Counted from the first letter of the stretch, positions 18,764 to 26,647 are shown. The stretch is 64,000 nt of DNA from an uncultured Piscinibacter sp. (GCF_937952055.1 NZ_CALFYO010000019.1:310001-374000); one strand, 5' to 3'. Numbers and translations are program-made. The notes: a model not told the origin generated them from the letters alone.

Positions 18764-19003
18764 ATGATGAACACGCAATTGCTCCACAGACTTCCCGTCG
18801 AACAGGCCCGCTGCCGCGAGCTGGTGCGCAAGTACGTGGCCATCGGCTCGGCCGGGGCTTTCGCCAGCGCGCTCATCGAGGCGTCGCTGCGGCGCGCCGA
18901 CCGGGCGGTGATCCACGGCGACGAAGACGACATCCGCCGCGCGCTGGACGAGTTGCAGGGCTACGAGGGCGCACGACGCGAGCCGCTGCGGCTGGCGGCC
19001 TGA
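18764..19003 (+). CDS. Small hypothetical protein downstream of C11 peptidase
   Basis: A 79-residue ORF beginning MMNTQLLHRLPVEQARCREL with an AGAGGAA ribosome site six bases before the ATG, so translation is credible. It is predicted to be helical and charged, with no membrane segment and no signal peptide; the middle GAFASALIEASLRRADRAVIHGDEDDIRRALDELQ resembles a helix-hairpin scaffold. I do not recognise the family. It lies 137 bp after the peptidase gene on the same strand with no obvious terminator between, so it may belong to the same transcript as an accessory or inhibitor protein. The 137-bp gap otherwise shows nothing clear. Confidence 0.55.
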   Translation: MMNTQLLHRLPVEQARCRELVRKYVAIGSAGAFASALIEASLRRADRAVIHGDEDDIRRALDELQGYEGARREPLRLAA

Positions 19004-19061
19004 AATCTGCTTCCTCCGGGGGCGGCCGGCGTACCATGCCGCCGTCACCTGGAGGCCTTGC

Positions 19062-20279
19062 ATGAAATCCGGAAAGATCCTCGTCGCACAGGGTGGCGGC
19101 CCGACCGCCGTGATCAACCAGTCGCTCGTCGGCGTCGCGCTCGAGGCACGGCGCTTCGGCGAGGTGCGACGCATCTACGGCGCGCACCACGGAGTGCGCG
19201 GCATCGTCAACGAGGACTTCGTCGATCTCACGCAGGAGACCAGCCACAACCTCGAGCAGGTGGCCAACACGCCGTCCTCGGCACTGGGCTCGACGCGCGA
19301 CAAGCCCGACCTCAAGTACTGCCAGGAGATCTTCAAGGTCCTGCAGGCGCACGAGATCGAGCACTTCTTCTACATCGGCGGCAACGACTCCTCGGACACG
19401 GTGCGCATCGTCAGCGAGGAGGCACACAAGGCGGGCTACCCGCTGCGCAGCATCCACATCCCGAAGACGATCGACAACGACCTGGTCGGCAACGACCACA
19501 CGCCCGGATTCCCGTCGGCGGCACGTTTCGTCGCGCAGGCCTTCGCCGGTGCCAACCTCGACAACGCCTCGCTGCCGGGCGTCTACCTCGCCGTGGTGAT
19601 GGGACGGCACGCCGGTTTCCTCACCGCCGCCTCAGCGCTGGGCAAGAAGTTTCCCGACGATGGCCCGCACCTGATCTACCTGCCGGAGCGCACCTTCGTG
19701 CTCGAGCGCTTCCTCGCCGACGTCAAGGCGGTGTACGAGCGCCACGGCCGCTGCGTGATCGCGGTGTCGGAGGGCATCCACGACGAGAGCGGCGCGCCGA
19801 TCGCCGCCCAACTCGCCAAGAACCTGGAGCACGACGCGCATGGCAACGTGCAGCTCTCCGGCAGCGGCGCGCTCGCCGACCTGCTGTGCGAGGAGATCAA
19901 GACGCGGCTGAAGATCAAGCGCGTGCGCGGCGACACCTTCGGCTACGTGCAGCGCAGCTTCATCGGCTGCGTCAGCGACGTCGACCAGCGCGAGGCGCGC
20001 GAGGTCGGCGAAAAGGCGGTGCAGTACGCGATGTGGGGTCAGCACGACGGCTCGGTGGCGATCAAGCGCACCGGCTTCTACTCGGTGGACTACGAGCTGG
20101 TGCCGCTGGAGACGGTAGCCGGCAAGACGCGCACGATGGACGACGCCTTCATCAGCGACAGCGGCACCGACGTCACCGACGCGTTCCGCCTCTACCTGCG
20201 CCCGCTGCTCGGATCGGGCATGCCCGACGCGTTCCGGCTGCGCACGCATCCAGTGGCGAAGGTGCTCAAGCGCGGATGA
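19062..20279 (+). CDS. pfp: Pyrophosphate-dependent 6-phosphofructokinase
   Basis: A 405-residue phosphofructokinase that interconverts fructose-6-phosphate and fructose-1,6-bisphosphate. The nucleotide/phosphate loops are visible as QGGGPTAVINQS, IGGNDSSDT and the substrate loop IPKTIDNDLVGNDHTPGFPSA; the lysine in PKTIDND and the acidic residue in GGND in place of GGDG(S/T) are typical of PPi-using enzymes. AVVMGRHAGFLTAASAL and VSEGIHDESG also fit. The start has a TGGAGG ribosome site. It appears monocistronic; 58 bp separate it from the small ORF upstream. The stop is half of a palindrome shared with soxA. A reversible PPi enzyme can run in glycolysis or gluconeogenesis. Confidence 0.88.
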   Translation: MKSGKILVAQGGGPTAVINQSLVGVALEARRFGEVRRIYGAHHGVRGIVNEDFVDLTQETSHNLEQVANTPSSALGSTRDKPDLKYCQEIFKVLQAHEIEHFFYIGGNDSSDTVRIVSEEAHKAGYPLRSIHIPKTIDNDLVGNDHTPGFPSAARFVAQAFAGANLDNASLPGVYLAVVMGRHAGFLTAASALGKKFPDDGPHLIYLPERTFVLERFLADVKAVYERHGRCVIAVSEGIHDESGAPIAAQLAKNLEHDAHGNVQLSGSGALADLLCEEIKTRLKIKRVRGDTFGYVQRSFIGCVSDVDQREAREVGEKAVQYAMWGQHDGSVAIKRTGFYSVDYELVPLETVAGKTRTMDDAFISDSGTDVTDAFRLYLRPLLGSGMPDAFRLRTHPVAKVLKRG

Positions 20280-20292
20280 GCGAGCTCGCTCA
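20277..20292. repeat. 16-bp palindrome joining pfp and soxA stop codons
   Basis: TGAGCGAGCTCGCTCA is perfectly self-complementary. Its first three bases are the stop of the phosphofructokinase gene and its last three the complement of the soxA stop, so the two convergent genes end symmetrically 10 bp apart. It may act as a weak bidirectional end structure. No T-tract follows on either strand. Confidence 0.5.
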
Positions 20293-21045
20293 CGGTCGCA
20301 CGCCCGGCGTTTCCAGCCGCATGCCGCGGGCGCGCTCCATCAGGTACAGCTCCAGCTCGACCAGTTCCGGCGCACCGAAGGCATAGGGCTCGGCACGCAC
20401 GCCGCTCATGCAGCCGCGCAGGCGGCGCTGCAGCGAACCCAGCGTCTGCCACTCGAGGCGGTAGAGGGGGTAGCCGGTCGGGTGGGCCTGCGGAATCGTG
20501 CTGCCGCCCAGCCGGCCGCCGGCCAGCGCATCGTGGCACTGCGTGCAGGCCAGGTTCAGCTGGCCGATGCGCCGCTCGTACAACTCTCGGCCGCGCTCGC
20601 GGAACGGTGCCAGCCGCGGGTCGGCATCGGGCGCGATGGCCAGGCCACGCGATTGATGGGCGACGAAGGCCTGCAGCGCGAGGTGTTCGTCGCTGTCGGG
20701 CGCCGCTGCCGGCATGCCCTGCCGCACGCGGCACGAGGCGATGCGCTCGCCCAGCCCGACCGGCCGGCCGAGGGCGTTGTCGAAGCGCGGGTAGCGGGTG
20801 GCCACGTCACGCATCGACCGCGTCGCATCGCCGTGACAGTCGGCACAGGACCTGCCGCTCGCACCCGCCGCGCCCGACCACAGCGCTTCGCCCTCTCGCA
20901 CCCAGAGCATGCCGGGGTTCTGCGTGTCGTCCATCTGCAGCGCCTGCGTGGCCGGCGTCATGAAGGCCAGGCCCGAGCGTCGTGTGTCGGGCGGCGCGGT
21001 GCAGGCCACCAGCAGCGTGCCGAGCACGGCAACCAGCCGCCTCAT
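20290..21045 (-). CDS. soxA: SoxA, diheme c-type cytochrome of the Sox carrier system
   Basis: A 251-residue SoxA homologue. In canonical systems SoxXA oxidatively conjugates thiosulfate to the SoxY cysteine. Two CxxCH heme sites are present (Cys67-His71 and Cys167-His171), and the conserved active-site cysteine in RGCMSGVRAEPY is intact (Cys212). The N-terminus looks like a lipoprotein signal with Cys15 in LLVAC, so the protein may be membrane-anchored on the periplasmic side. It is the last gene of a minus-strand operon, overlapping soxZ by four bases. No soxB or soxCD gene is in the window; instead the operon opens with a molybdenum hydroxylase. Confidence 0.88.
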   Translation of the reverse strand: MRRLVAVLGTLLVACTAPPDTRRSGLAFMTPATQALQMDDTQNPGMLWVREGEALWSGAAGASGRSCADCHGDATRSMRDVATRYPRFDNALGRPVGLGERIASCRVRQGMPAAAPDSDEHLALQAFVAHQSRGLAIAPDADPRLAPFRERGRELYERRIGQLNLACTQCHDALAGGRLGGSTIPQAHPTGYPLYRLEWQTLGSLQRRLRGCMSGVRAEPYAFGAPELVELELYLMERARGMRLETPGVRP

Positions 21046-21362
21046 GTGACCACGATCGCGCGGCTCTCGGTCTGCGAGAAGCCGTTGTCGCCCTCCCAGG
21101 TGAAACTGAGCGTGCCGCTGGCCACCGCGACGGTGTGGAAGGCGATGTAGGGGTTGGCCGAGACGGCCGCGTGCAGCTCGGCGCTGAACACGACTTCGCC
21201 GTCGTAGCGACAGGTGAAGCGGCGGATGATGTCGCGCGGCAGCAGCTGGCCGTCGCTGTCGCGCCGGTAGCCGGTTTCCATCGTGTGGCTGACGATGGTG
21301 CGGATCTCGATCACCTCGCCGCGGCGAATGGTGGCGGGCAGGTTGATGATGGCGCGCGCCAT
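21042..21362 (-). CDS. soxZ: SoxZ, sulfur carrier partner
   Basis: A 106-residue immunoglobulin-fold protein with the SoxZ pattern: VIEIRTIVSHTMETGYRRDSDG, PRDIIRRF, YDGEVVFSAEL, ANPYIAF and the C-terminal GTLSFTWEGDNG. SoxZ forms a heterodimer with SoxY and presents the carrier to its partner enzymes in the periplasm. It has no export signal of its own and is expected to be carried with SoxY through the Tat pathway. It overlaps soxA by four bases and starts four bases after soxY stops. All expected features of the family are present. Confidence 0.9.
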   Translation of the reverse strand: MARAIINLPATIRRGEVIEIRTIVSHTMETGYRRDSDGQLLPRDIIRRFTCRYDGEVVFSAELHAAVSANPYIAFHTVAVASGTLSFTWEGDNGFSQTESRAIVVT

Positions 21363-21366
21363 CGGC

Positions 21367-21804
21367 TCAGCCTTCGACGCAGGCGGCGAGCGTGACCACC
21401 ACCTCGACGGTCTTCGTCCAGTGGCTGCCGTCCGACAGCCGCGCCACCGCGGTGAGCTGCTGCGAGGTGGCCAGGCGGATGCGCGTGTTCACCACCGCCT
21501 TGCCGGCGCGCGGGCCGAGGTGGAACTCGGCCACCTGCGGCTGTGGATTGCCGCCGTTGAACACCGCGATCGCCTGCACGTGCTCGGCCGCGCTCATCGG
21601 GCTGTCGACGGACAGCGTGATCGGCACGGTGTTGCCGTTCTCCACCAGTGGCGCGATCTCGAAGCCGACCTTGCCCTCGTGCAGCGGCGCATCGCCGGTG
21701 AAGGCTGCCACCGCCGCCTCCATCTCGGCGGGCGTGGCGGTGGCACGCCCACTCACCGCCAGGCCCAGGCCGGCGACGAGCAGATCGCGTCGATGCAGGC
21801 TCAT
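21367..21804 (-). CDS. soxY: SoxY-type sulfur carrier with atypical C-terminus
   Basis: A 145-residue SoxY homologue with a Tat-like N-terminus (LHRRDLLVAGLGL) and the SoxY core (FEIAPLVENGNTVPITLSVDSPM, AIAVFNGGNPQPQVAEF, TRIRLATSQQLTAVARLSDG). In classical SoxY the chain ends in GGCGG and the cysteine carries the sulfur substrate. Here the protein ends LAACVEG: the cysteine (Cys142) is kept but flanked by Ala, Val and Glu, and is fourth from the end. The start ATG lies 2 bp after the soxX stop. The missing glycine arm may reflect a different substrate or partner, in keeping with the molybdenum hydroxylase in the same operon. Confidence 0.85.
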   Translation of the reverse strand: MSLHRRDLLVAGLGLAVSGRATATPAEMEAAVAAFTGDAPLHEGKVGFEIAPLVENGNTVPITLSVDSPMSAAEHVQAIAVFNGGNPQPQVAEFHLGPRAGKAVVNTRIRLATSQQLTAVARLSDGSHWTKTVEVVVTLAACVEG

Positions 21805-21806
21805 TG

Positions 21807-22235
21807 TCAATCGTCGCGCAGGGTCAGCAGCCAGGCCACCACATCCTCGACCTGTTGCGCGTCGAGCACCGGCCTGCGCTGCCACGGGGCGCCGACGCGC
21901 TGCAGTCCTTCGGTGCTGTGGAAGGGCGGCATGGTGGTGCCGGGGTTGATGCGCCGCGCGTCGACGATGCGCGCGCGCAGTTGCGCCGCCGTCCAGCGCG
22001 AGCCGGCGCCGGCGAGCGACGGCGCGAGATTGCCCTGGAAGCGCTCCTCGGGGATGGGCGCGGCATGGCAGAGCAGGCACAGGCCCTGCTGGCGGCTCAC
22101 CGCGATGGCACGGCCGCGTCCCGCATCGCCCGGCTGGGCGGTGAGCGGCGCGGGGATGGCGTCACCCACCCACACCGGCTGCGCGAGCGCCGGCGCCGTC
22201 AGCGCGGCCCATGTCAGTGCCATCGCGGTCCTCAC
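21807..22235 (-). CDS. soxX: SoxX-like monoheme cytochrome c
   Basis: A 142-residue exported cytochrome with a signal peptide (MRTAMALTWAALTAPALAQ) and one heme site CLLCH (Cys53-His57), followed by GNLAPSLAGAGSRWTAAQLRARIVDARRINPGTTMPPF, a SoxX-type sequence with the distal methionine in TTMPPF. SoxX pairs with SoxA. The GTG start at 22235 was chosen because it overlaps the stop of the molybdenum hydroxylase (GTGA) and gives a proper basic n-region; an ATG at 22223 is the alternative. It could pass electrons from either SoxA or the molybdenum enzyme to the respiratory chain. Confidence 0.85.
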   Translation of the reverse strand: MRTAMALTWAALTAPALAQPVWVGDAIPAPLTAQPGDAGRGRAIAVSRQQGLCLLCHAAPIPEERFQGNLAPSLAGAGSRWTAAQLRARIVDARRINPGTTMPPFHSTEGLQRVGAPWQRRPVLDAQQVEDVVAWLLTLRDD

Positions 22236-24418
22236 GCCTGCTTCAGGTCGTGGTGCTTGAGCGGCAGCTCGCGGACGCGCTTGCCCGTCGCCGCGAACAC
22301 CGCATTGAGCACCGCCGGCGCGGCCACCGCGATGGTCGGCTCGCCCACGCCTCCCCAGAAGCCGCCGCTGGGCATGACGATGGTCTCGACCCTGGGCATC
22401 TCGTCGATCCTCATCACCGGATAGGTGTCGAAGTTCGCCTGCTCGATGCGGCCGTGCTTCACCGTGCACTCGCCGTACAGCGCGGCCGACAGGCCGTAGA
22501 CGAAGGAGCCCTCGACCTGTGCCTCGATCTGCTGCGGGTTGACCGCATGCCCGCAATCGGTGGCGGCGACGATGCGGTGGATCTTCAGCCTACCCTCCCT
22601 GCTCACCGACACCTCGGCGCAGGCGGCTACGTAGCTGCCGAAGCCCATGGTCTGCGCCAGCCCGCGGAACACGCCGCGTGCGGCCGGCTTGTTCCAGCCG
22701 ACGCGTTCGGCCACGGCATCGAGCACGGCGAGGTGCCTGGGGTGGTTCGCCATCAACCGGCGGCGCAGCGCCAGCGGATCCTGCTTCGTCGCGTGTGCCA
22801 CCTCGTCGAGGAAGCACTCGAGGTAGATCGTGTTCTGGTTCAGGTTCACGCCGCGCCAGAAGCCCGGCGGCACGTGCGGGTTGCGCATCGCGTGGTCGAT
22901 CAGCAGGTTGGGGAAGGTGTAGCCGATCGAGGCTTCAGGGCCCGGCGGGTTCAGGCCCTGGAAGACCACCGGATCCTTGCCGTCCTTGATGTTCTGCGGA
23001 AAGATGCCCGCGACGATCGACTGACCCGAGATGCGCATGTGCAACGCGGTGAGGTCGCCCTGCGCGTCCAGTCCGGCCGTCAGCTTGCACATCGTCACCG
23101 GGTGGTAACGGCCGTGCTGCATGTCCTCCTCGCGCGACCAGATCAGCTTGACCGGCGTGCCGGGCAGTTCCCTGGCGATGGCCACCGCCTGGCGCACCCA
23201 GTCGTGCACCGCGCCACGCCGGCCGAAACCGCCACCGAGGTGCAGCTTGTAAACCTCGCACTGCGCCGGCTTGAGCCCGGCGGCCTCGGCCGCGGCGGCG
23301 AGCGCCGCCTCGCCGTTCTGCGTCGGTGTCCAGACTTCGCAGCGCTCCGGCGTCCAGCGCGCGGTGGCGTTCATCGTCTCCATCGTGGCGTGGTTCTGGT
23401 GCGGGTAGGAATACACCGCCTCGACGCGGCGCGCTGCCGCGGCGAGCGCCGTCTTCGCGTCGCCGACGCTGTGGCCCACCACCGCGTCGTTCGCCTCCAG
23501 CCCGGCCTTCAGCACGATGGCGAAGTCGGCGCTGCTCGCCCCGGCATGCGCGCCGTCGTCCCATTCGATCGGGAGCGCGTCGAGCGCGGTCTTGGCGCGC
23601 CACCAGGTGTCGGCGACCACGGCGACGGCACTCTCGCCCACGCGCACCACCTTCTTCACGCCGGGGCGCTGCGCGACCGCCGCGGTGTCGAAACGCTTCA
23701 CCTTGCCGCCGAACACCGGACAGTCCTTGATCGCGGCGTTGAGCATGCCGGGCAGCTTGAGGTCCATGCCATAAACCTGCGCGCCGGTGAGCTTCTCAAC
23801 GGTGTCCAGGCGCTTCAACGGCTTGCCGGCGATCCTCCAGTCCTTCGGATCCTTCAGCTTCACGTCGGCGGGCGGCGACAGCCTCGCAGCGGCCGCGGCC
23901 ACCTTGCCGTAGCTGGTCTTGCGGCCCGAGGGGCCGTGGGTGATCACGCCGGCCGCGGCCGTGCATTCCGAGGCGGGCACCCTCCATTCGTTGGCCGCGG
24001 CCTGCACGAGCATGGTTCGGGCGACTGCGCCACCCTTGCGCACGTACTCGTGCGAATCGCGGATGCCGCGGCTGCCGCCGGTGGAGAAGTTGCCCCAGAC
24101 GCGCTTGCGCGCCAGGTTCTGGCCGGGGGTCGGGTATTCGGTGGTGACCTTGGCCCAGTCGCACTCGAGTTCCTCCGCCACCAGCTGCGCCAGGCCGGTG
24201 AGCGTGCCCTGGCCCATCTCCGAGCGTGCGATGCGGATCACCACGGAGTCGTCCGGCTTGACCACGACCCAGGCATTGACCTCCGGCGATGCAACGAGCG
24301 GTCCCTGCGACAGGGCCTGCCCGGGAATCAAGGGCACGTGGAAGCCGACCACCAATGCGCCCGTGGCCGCGGCGGAGCCGCCCAGGAAGCCGCGGCGGGT
24401 GACTTGCGTCGTCGTCAT
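22232..24418 (-). CDS. Molybdenum hydroxylase large subunit (xanthine dehydrogenase family, IorB-like, Tat-exported)
   Basis: A 728-residue catalytic subunit of the xanthine oxidase family. A twin-arginine signal (TRRGFLGGSAAATGALVVGF) marks it for the periplasm. Molybdopterin-binding blocks are visible: SEMGQGTLTGLAQLVAEEL, GNFSTGGSRG, HLGGGFGRRG, PPGFWRGVNLNQN and the catalytic glutamate in GVGEPTIAVAAPAV (Glu693). This two-subunit type (isoquinoline 1-oxidoreductase or membrane aldehyde dehydrogenase) lacks a FAD subunit and passes electrons to quinone or cytochrome. It sits 16 bp after the 2Fe-2S gene and overlaps soxX by four bases. The substrate cannot be read from sequence; a role in sulfur-compound oxidation is suggested only by the operon. 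Confidence 0.88.
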   Translation of the reverse strand: MTTTQVTRRGFLGGSAAATGALVVGFHVPLIPGQALSQGPLVASPEVNAWVVVKPDDSVVIRIARSEMGQGTLTGLAQLVAEELECDWAKVTTEYPTPGQNLARKRVWGNFSTGGSRGIRDSHEYVRKGGAVARTMLVQAAANEWRVPASECTAAAGVITHGPSGRKTSYGKVAAAAARLSPPADVKLKDPKDWRIAGKPLKRLDTVEKLTGAQVYGMDLKLPGMLNAAIKDCPVFGGKVKRFDTAAVAQRPGVKKVVRVGESAVAVVADTWWRAKTALDALPIEWDDGAHAGASSADFAIVLKAGLEANDAVVGHSVGDAKTALAAAARRVEAVYSYPHQNHATMETMNATARWTPERCEVWTPTQNGEAALAAAAEAAGLKPAQCEVYKLHLGGGFGRRGAVHDWVRQAVAIARELPGTPVKLIWSREEDMQHGRYHPVTMCKLTAGLDAQGDLTALHMRISGQSIVAGIFPQNIKDGKDPVVFQGLNPPGPEASIGYTFPNLLIDHAMRNPHVPPGFWRGVNLNQNTIYLECFLDEVAHATKQDPLALRRRLMANHPRHLAVLDAVAERVGWNKPAARGVFRGLAQTMGFGSYVAACAEVSVSREGRLKIHRIVAATDCGHAVNPQQIEAQVEGSFVYGLSAALYGECTVKHGRIEQANFDTYPVMRIDEMPRVETIVMPSGGFWGGVGEPTIAVAAPAVLNAVFAATGKRVRELPLKHHDLKQA

Positions 24419-24434
24419 GTGCGTCTCCCCTTGA

Positions 24435-24884
24435 TCAACCCTGTGCGGCGATCTTGATCGCGGCGCGAACGCGGTTGTAGGTGCCGCAGCGGCAGATGTT
24501 GGTCATCGCCGCGTCGATGTCGGCATCGGTGGGCCTGGGCTTGCTCTTCAGCAGCGCGGCGGCGGCCATCACCATGCCGCATTGGCAGAAGCCGCACTGC
24601 GGCACGTCGAGCTGCGCCCAGGCTTTCTGCACCGGATGCGACCCGTCGGCGGAGAGGCCCTCGATGGTGACGATCTTCTCGTGGCGACTGAGCGAGGACA
24701 GGGGTCGCACGCAGGATCGCGTCGCGACGCCGTCGATGTGCACCGTGCAGGCGCCGCACTGCGCGATGCCGCAGCCATACTTGGTGCCGGTCAGCCCGAG
24801 CTGCTCGCGCAGCACCCACAACAGCGGGGTGTCGGGCTCAGCGTCGACCTCGCGCAGCGCGCCGTTGACGTTCAGCGTGGTCAT
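24435..24884 (-). CDS. 2Fe-2S subunit of the molybdenum hydroxylase (IorA-like)
   Basis: A 149-residue protein with the two 2Fe-2S clusters of CoxS/IorA-type subunits: the plant-ferredoxin motif GCGIAQCGACTVHIDG with a later cysteine in RSC, and the C-terminal helical cluster CGFCQCGM...NICRCGTYNRV. It transfers electrons from the molybdenum centre to an external acceptor. It has no signal peptide and is expected to be exported together with the Tat-tagged large subunit. A perfect AGGAGG ribosome site lies 7 bases before the ATG, fitting the first gene of the six-gene operon that continues into soxXYZA. The 137 bp before it must hold the operon promoter; none is obvious. Confidence 0.92.
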   Translation of the reverse strand: MTTLNVNGALREVDAEPDTPLLWVLREQLGLTGTKYGCGIAQCGACTVHIDGVATRSCVRPLSSLSRHEKIVTIEGLSADGSHPVQKAWAQLDVPQCGFCQCGMVMAAAALLKSKPRPTDADIDAAMTNICRCGTYNRVRAAIKIAAQG

Positions 24885-25021
24885 CGGTGTCCTCCTGAGG
24901 TGTGCGGGGCGGACGCTAGCACTGGCGGCGCGCGGCGTCGAAGGTCGGTCCGAATCCGCAGCGCCGAGTCGGGATCTCGCGCCGGTGCTTGACAAGCCGC
25001 TCGCGCCGGCGCGCGTGCGCT

Positions 25022-26647
25022 TCAGGCGCCGCCGATGAGGACGCGCAACGACTGCGCCGGCACCGTGACCCTCAGGGTGCCGTTGGCGTCGCTGGTCGCG
25101 TCCGTGCCGCTGGGCGGAAAGGCGTTGCTGAATGTCGCGTTCGCCGGCAGGTTGGCTGCCGAGACGGCCGCGTTGCTCGTGCTGTAGTTGATCAGCACCA
25201 CCGCGCGCTGGTTGCCGTCCACGCGCTGGAAGCTCAGCGTGCTGCCGCTGGCCGAGGCGCCGGCATGCGTGCCGCGGGTCAGCGCGGGGTGTGTGCGGCG
25301 CAGCGCGATGATGGCCTTGTACCAGTGCAGCAGCGAATTGCCGTCGGCCGCCTGGGCCGCGACGTTGTTCGATGCGACATTGGCTGACAGCGCGCGGAAC
25401 GGCGTGCCGGTGGTGAAGCCGGCGCGCGCATCGCCGGCCCAACTCATCGGTGTGCGCAGCCTGGGATCGCCGCCGAGGCTGGCGGCGCCGGCCATACCGA
25501 TCTCTTCCCCGTAGTAGATGAAGGGCGTGCCCGGCTGCAGCAGATAGGTGGCGGCGGCCAGTCGGTACTGCGCCTGGTTGCCGTTCAGCTGGTCCCACAG
25601 GCGCTGGCCGGCGAAGCTGTCGTGGTTGGACAGCATCGTCGACATGCCCGCCGGCGCACTGTCGAAATAGCTCGCCACGGCGGCAATGGCGCTGGCGTTG
25701 CCCCTGGCCGCGTTCACCAGGTTGAGCTGGTGCCCGAAGGCGAAGGCGCTGCCGCAAGCCGGCGCGAACTGCAGAGCTGCCGACGGGCCTTCGCAGACGA
25801 GGAAGCGGTTGACGTACGAGCCGTTGACCATCTGGCGGATGCCGGCCATCAGCGACAGGCTCTCGGGCTGGTTCTCCCAGGCACTCGGGCCGTTCTCGAC
25901 CAGGTTGCCCACCGCGTCGAAGCGGAAGCCATCGACGCCGCGGTTCAGCCAGAAGCGCAGGTTGTCCTGGTGCCAGCCCACCACGGTGGCGTTCTTCAGA
26001 TTGAAGTCGGGCATCTGGTCCCAGAAGGGCGCGAAGTAGAAGCCATCGCGGCCGGCACGCCACGGGTCACCACCGTAGACGCTCCAGCCGGAGGGCTTGG
26101 CGGCGCTGAAGACGTACCAGTCGCGGTAGGCATTGCCATCGTCGCTGTTCGCGTTCGCGAAGGCCGGGTGCCGTGCCGCGCTGTGGTTCATCACATAGTC
26201 GACGACCACGCCGATGCCACGAGCATGTGCCTCGCGCAGCAGTTCATCGAGGTCCGCGAGCGTGCCGTAGGCGGGGTCGACGTTGCGGTAGTCGGCCACC
26301 GCATAGCCGTGGTCGCCATCCTGGCTGGGCGTGATCGGCATCAGCCAGAGGCCGCTGACGCCGAGGTCGCGCAGGTAGTCGAGTCGCCCCGTCAGCCCCT
26401 TCAGGTCGCCGACGCCGTCACCGTCGCTGTCCTGGTAGCCCCTCACGAAGATCTCCGCGAAGGGGCCCTTGCGCCAGTCGGCGTCCAGGGCGGAGCCGGG
26501 ATCGGCTGCGGCGACCGACGTGGTATCGACGGTGGGAAGCGGGCCGCTGGTGCCGCCGCCACCGCCGCCGCCGCAGGCGGCGAGAAACAGCGCGAGGGCA
26601 AGGGCGGCCCGCCGCCGGCGGGCTGTGTAGGGCGTTGACGTCGTCAT
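25022..26647 (-). CDS. Alpha-amylase family (GH13) lipoprotein
   Basis: A 541-residue secreted glycoside hydrolase. The N-terminus is a lipoprotein signal ending LAAC followed by a poly-glycine stretch, so it is probably anchored to the outer or inner membrane. The GH13 barrel motifs are intact: DYVMNH (region I), GFRFDA with the nucleophile Asp (region II), FLVCEG with the acid/base Glu (region III) and LSNHDS with the third acidic residue (region IV). It hydrolyses alpha-1,4-glucans or oligosaccharides. It faces a decayed pullulanase gene across a 137-bp gap, so the locus was once a starch-use module. Small C-terminal beta domain follows the barrel. Confidence 0.9.
   Translation of the reverse strand: MTTSTPYTARRRRAALALALFLAACGGGGGGGTSGPLPTVDTTSVAAADPGSALDADWRKGPFAEIFVRGYQDSDGDGVGDLKGLTGRLDYLRDLGVSGLWLMPITPSQDGDHGYAVADYRNVDPAYGTLADLDELLREAHARGIGVVVDYVMNHSAARHPAFANANSDDGNAYRDWYVFSAAKPSGWSVYGGDPWRAGRDGFYFAPFWDQMPDFNLKNATVVGWHQDNLRFWLNRGVDGFRFDAVGNLVENGPSAWENQPESLSLMAGIRQMVNGSYVNRFLVCEGPSAALQFAPACGSAFAFGHQLNLVNAARGNASAIAAVASYFDSAPAGMSTMLSNHDSFAGQRLWDQLNGNQAQYRLAAATYLLQPGTPFIYYGEEIGMAGAASLGGDPRLRTPMSWAGDARAGFTTGTPFRALSANVASNNVAAQAADGNSLLHWYKAIIALRRTHPALTRGTHAGASASGSTLSFQRVDGNQRAVVLINYSTSNAAVSAANLPANATFSNAFPPSGTDATSDANGTLRVTVPAQSLRVLIGGA

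Noticed and set aside
21807..24884. The molybdenum hydroxylase as SoxCD
   Set aside because: SoxC belongs to the sulfite oxidase family; this protein has xanthine-oxidase-family motifs and a separate 2Fe-2S subunit.
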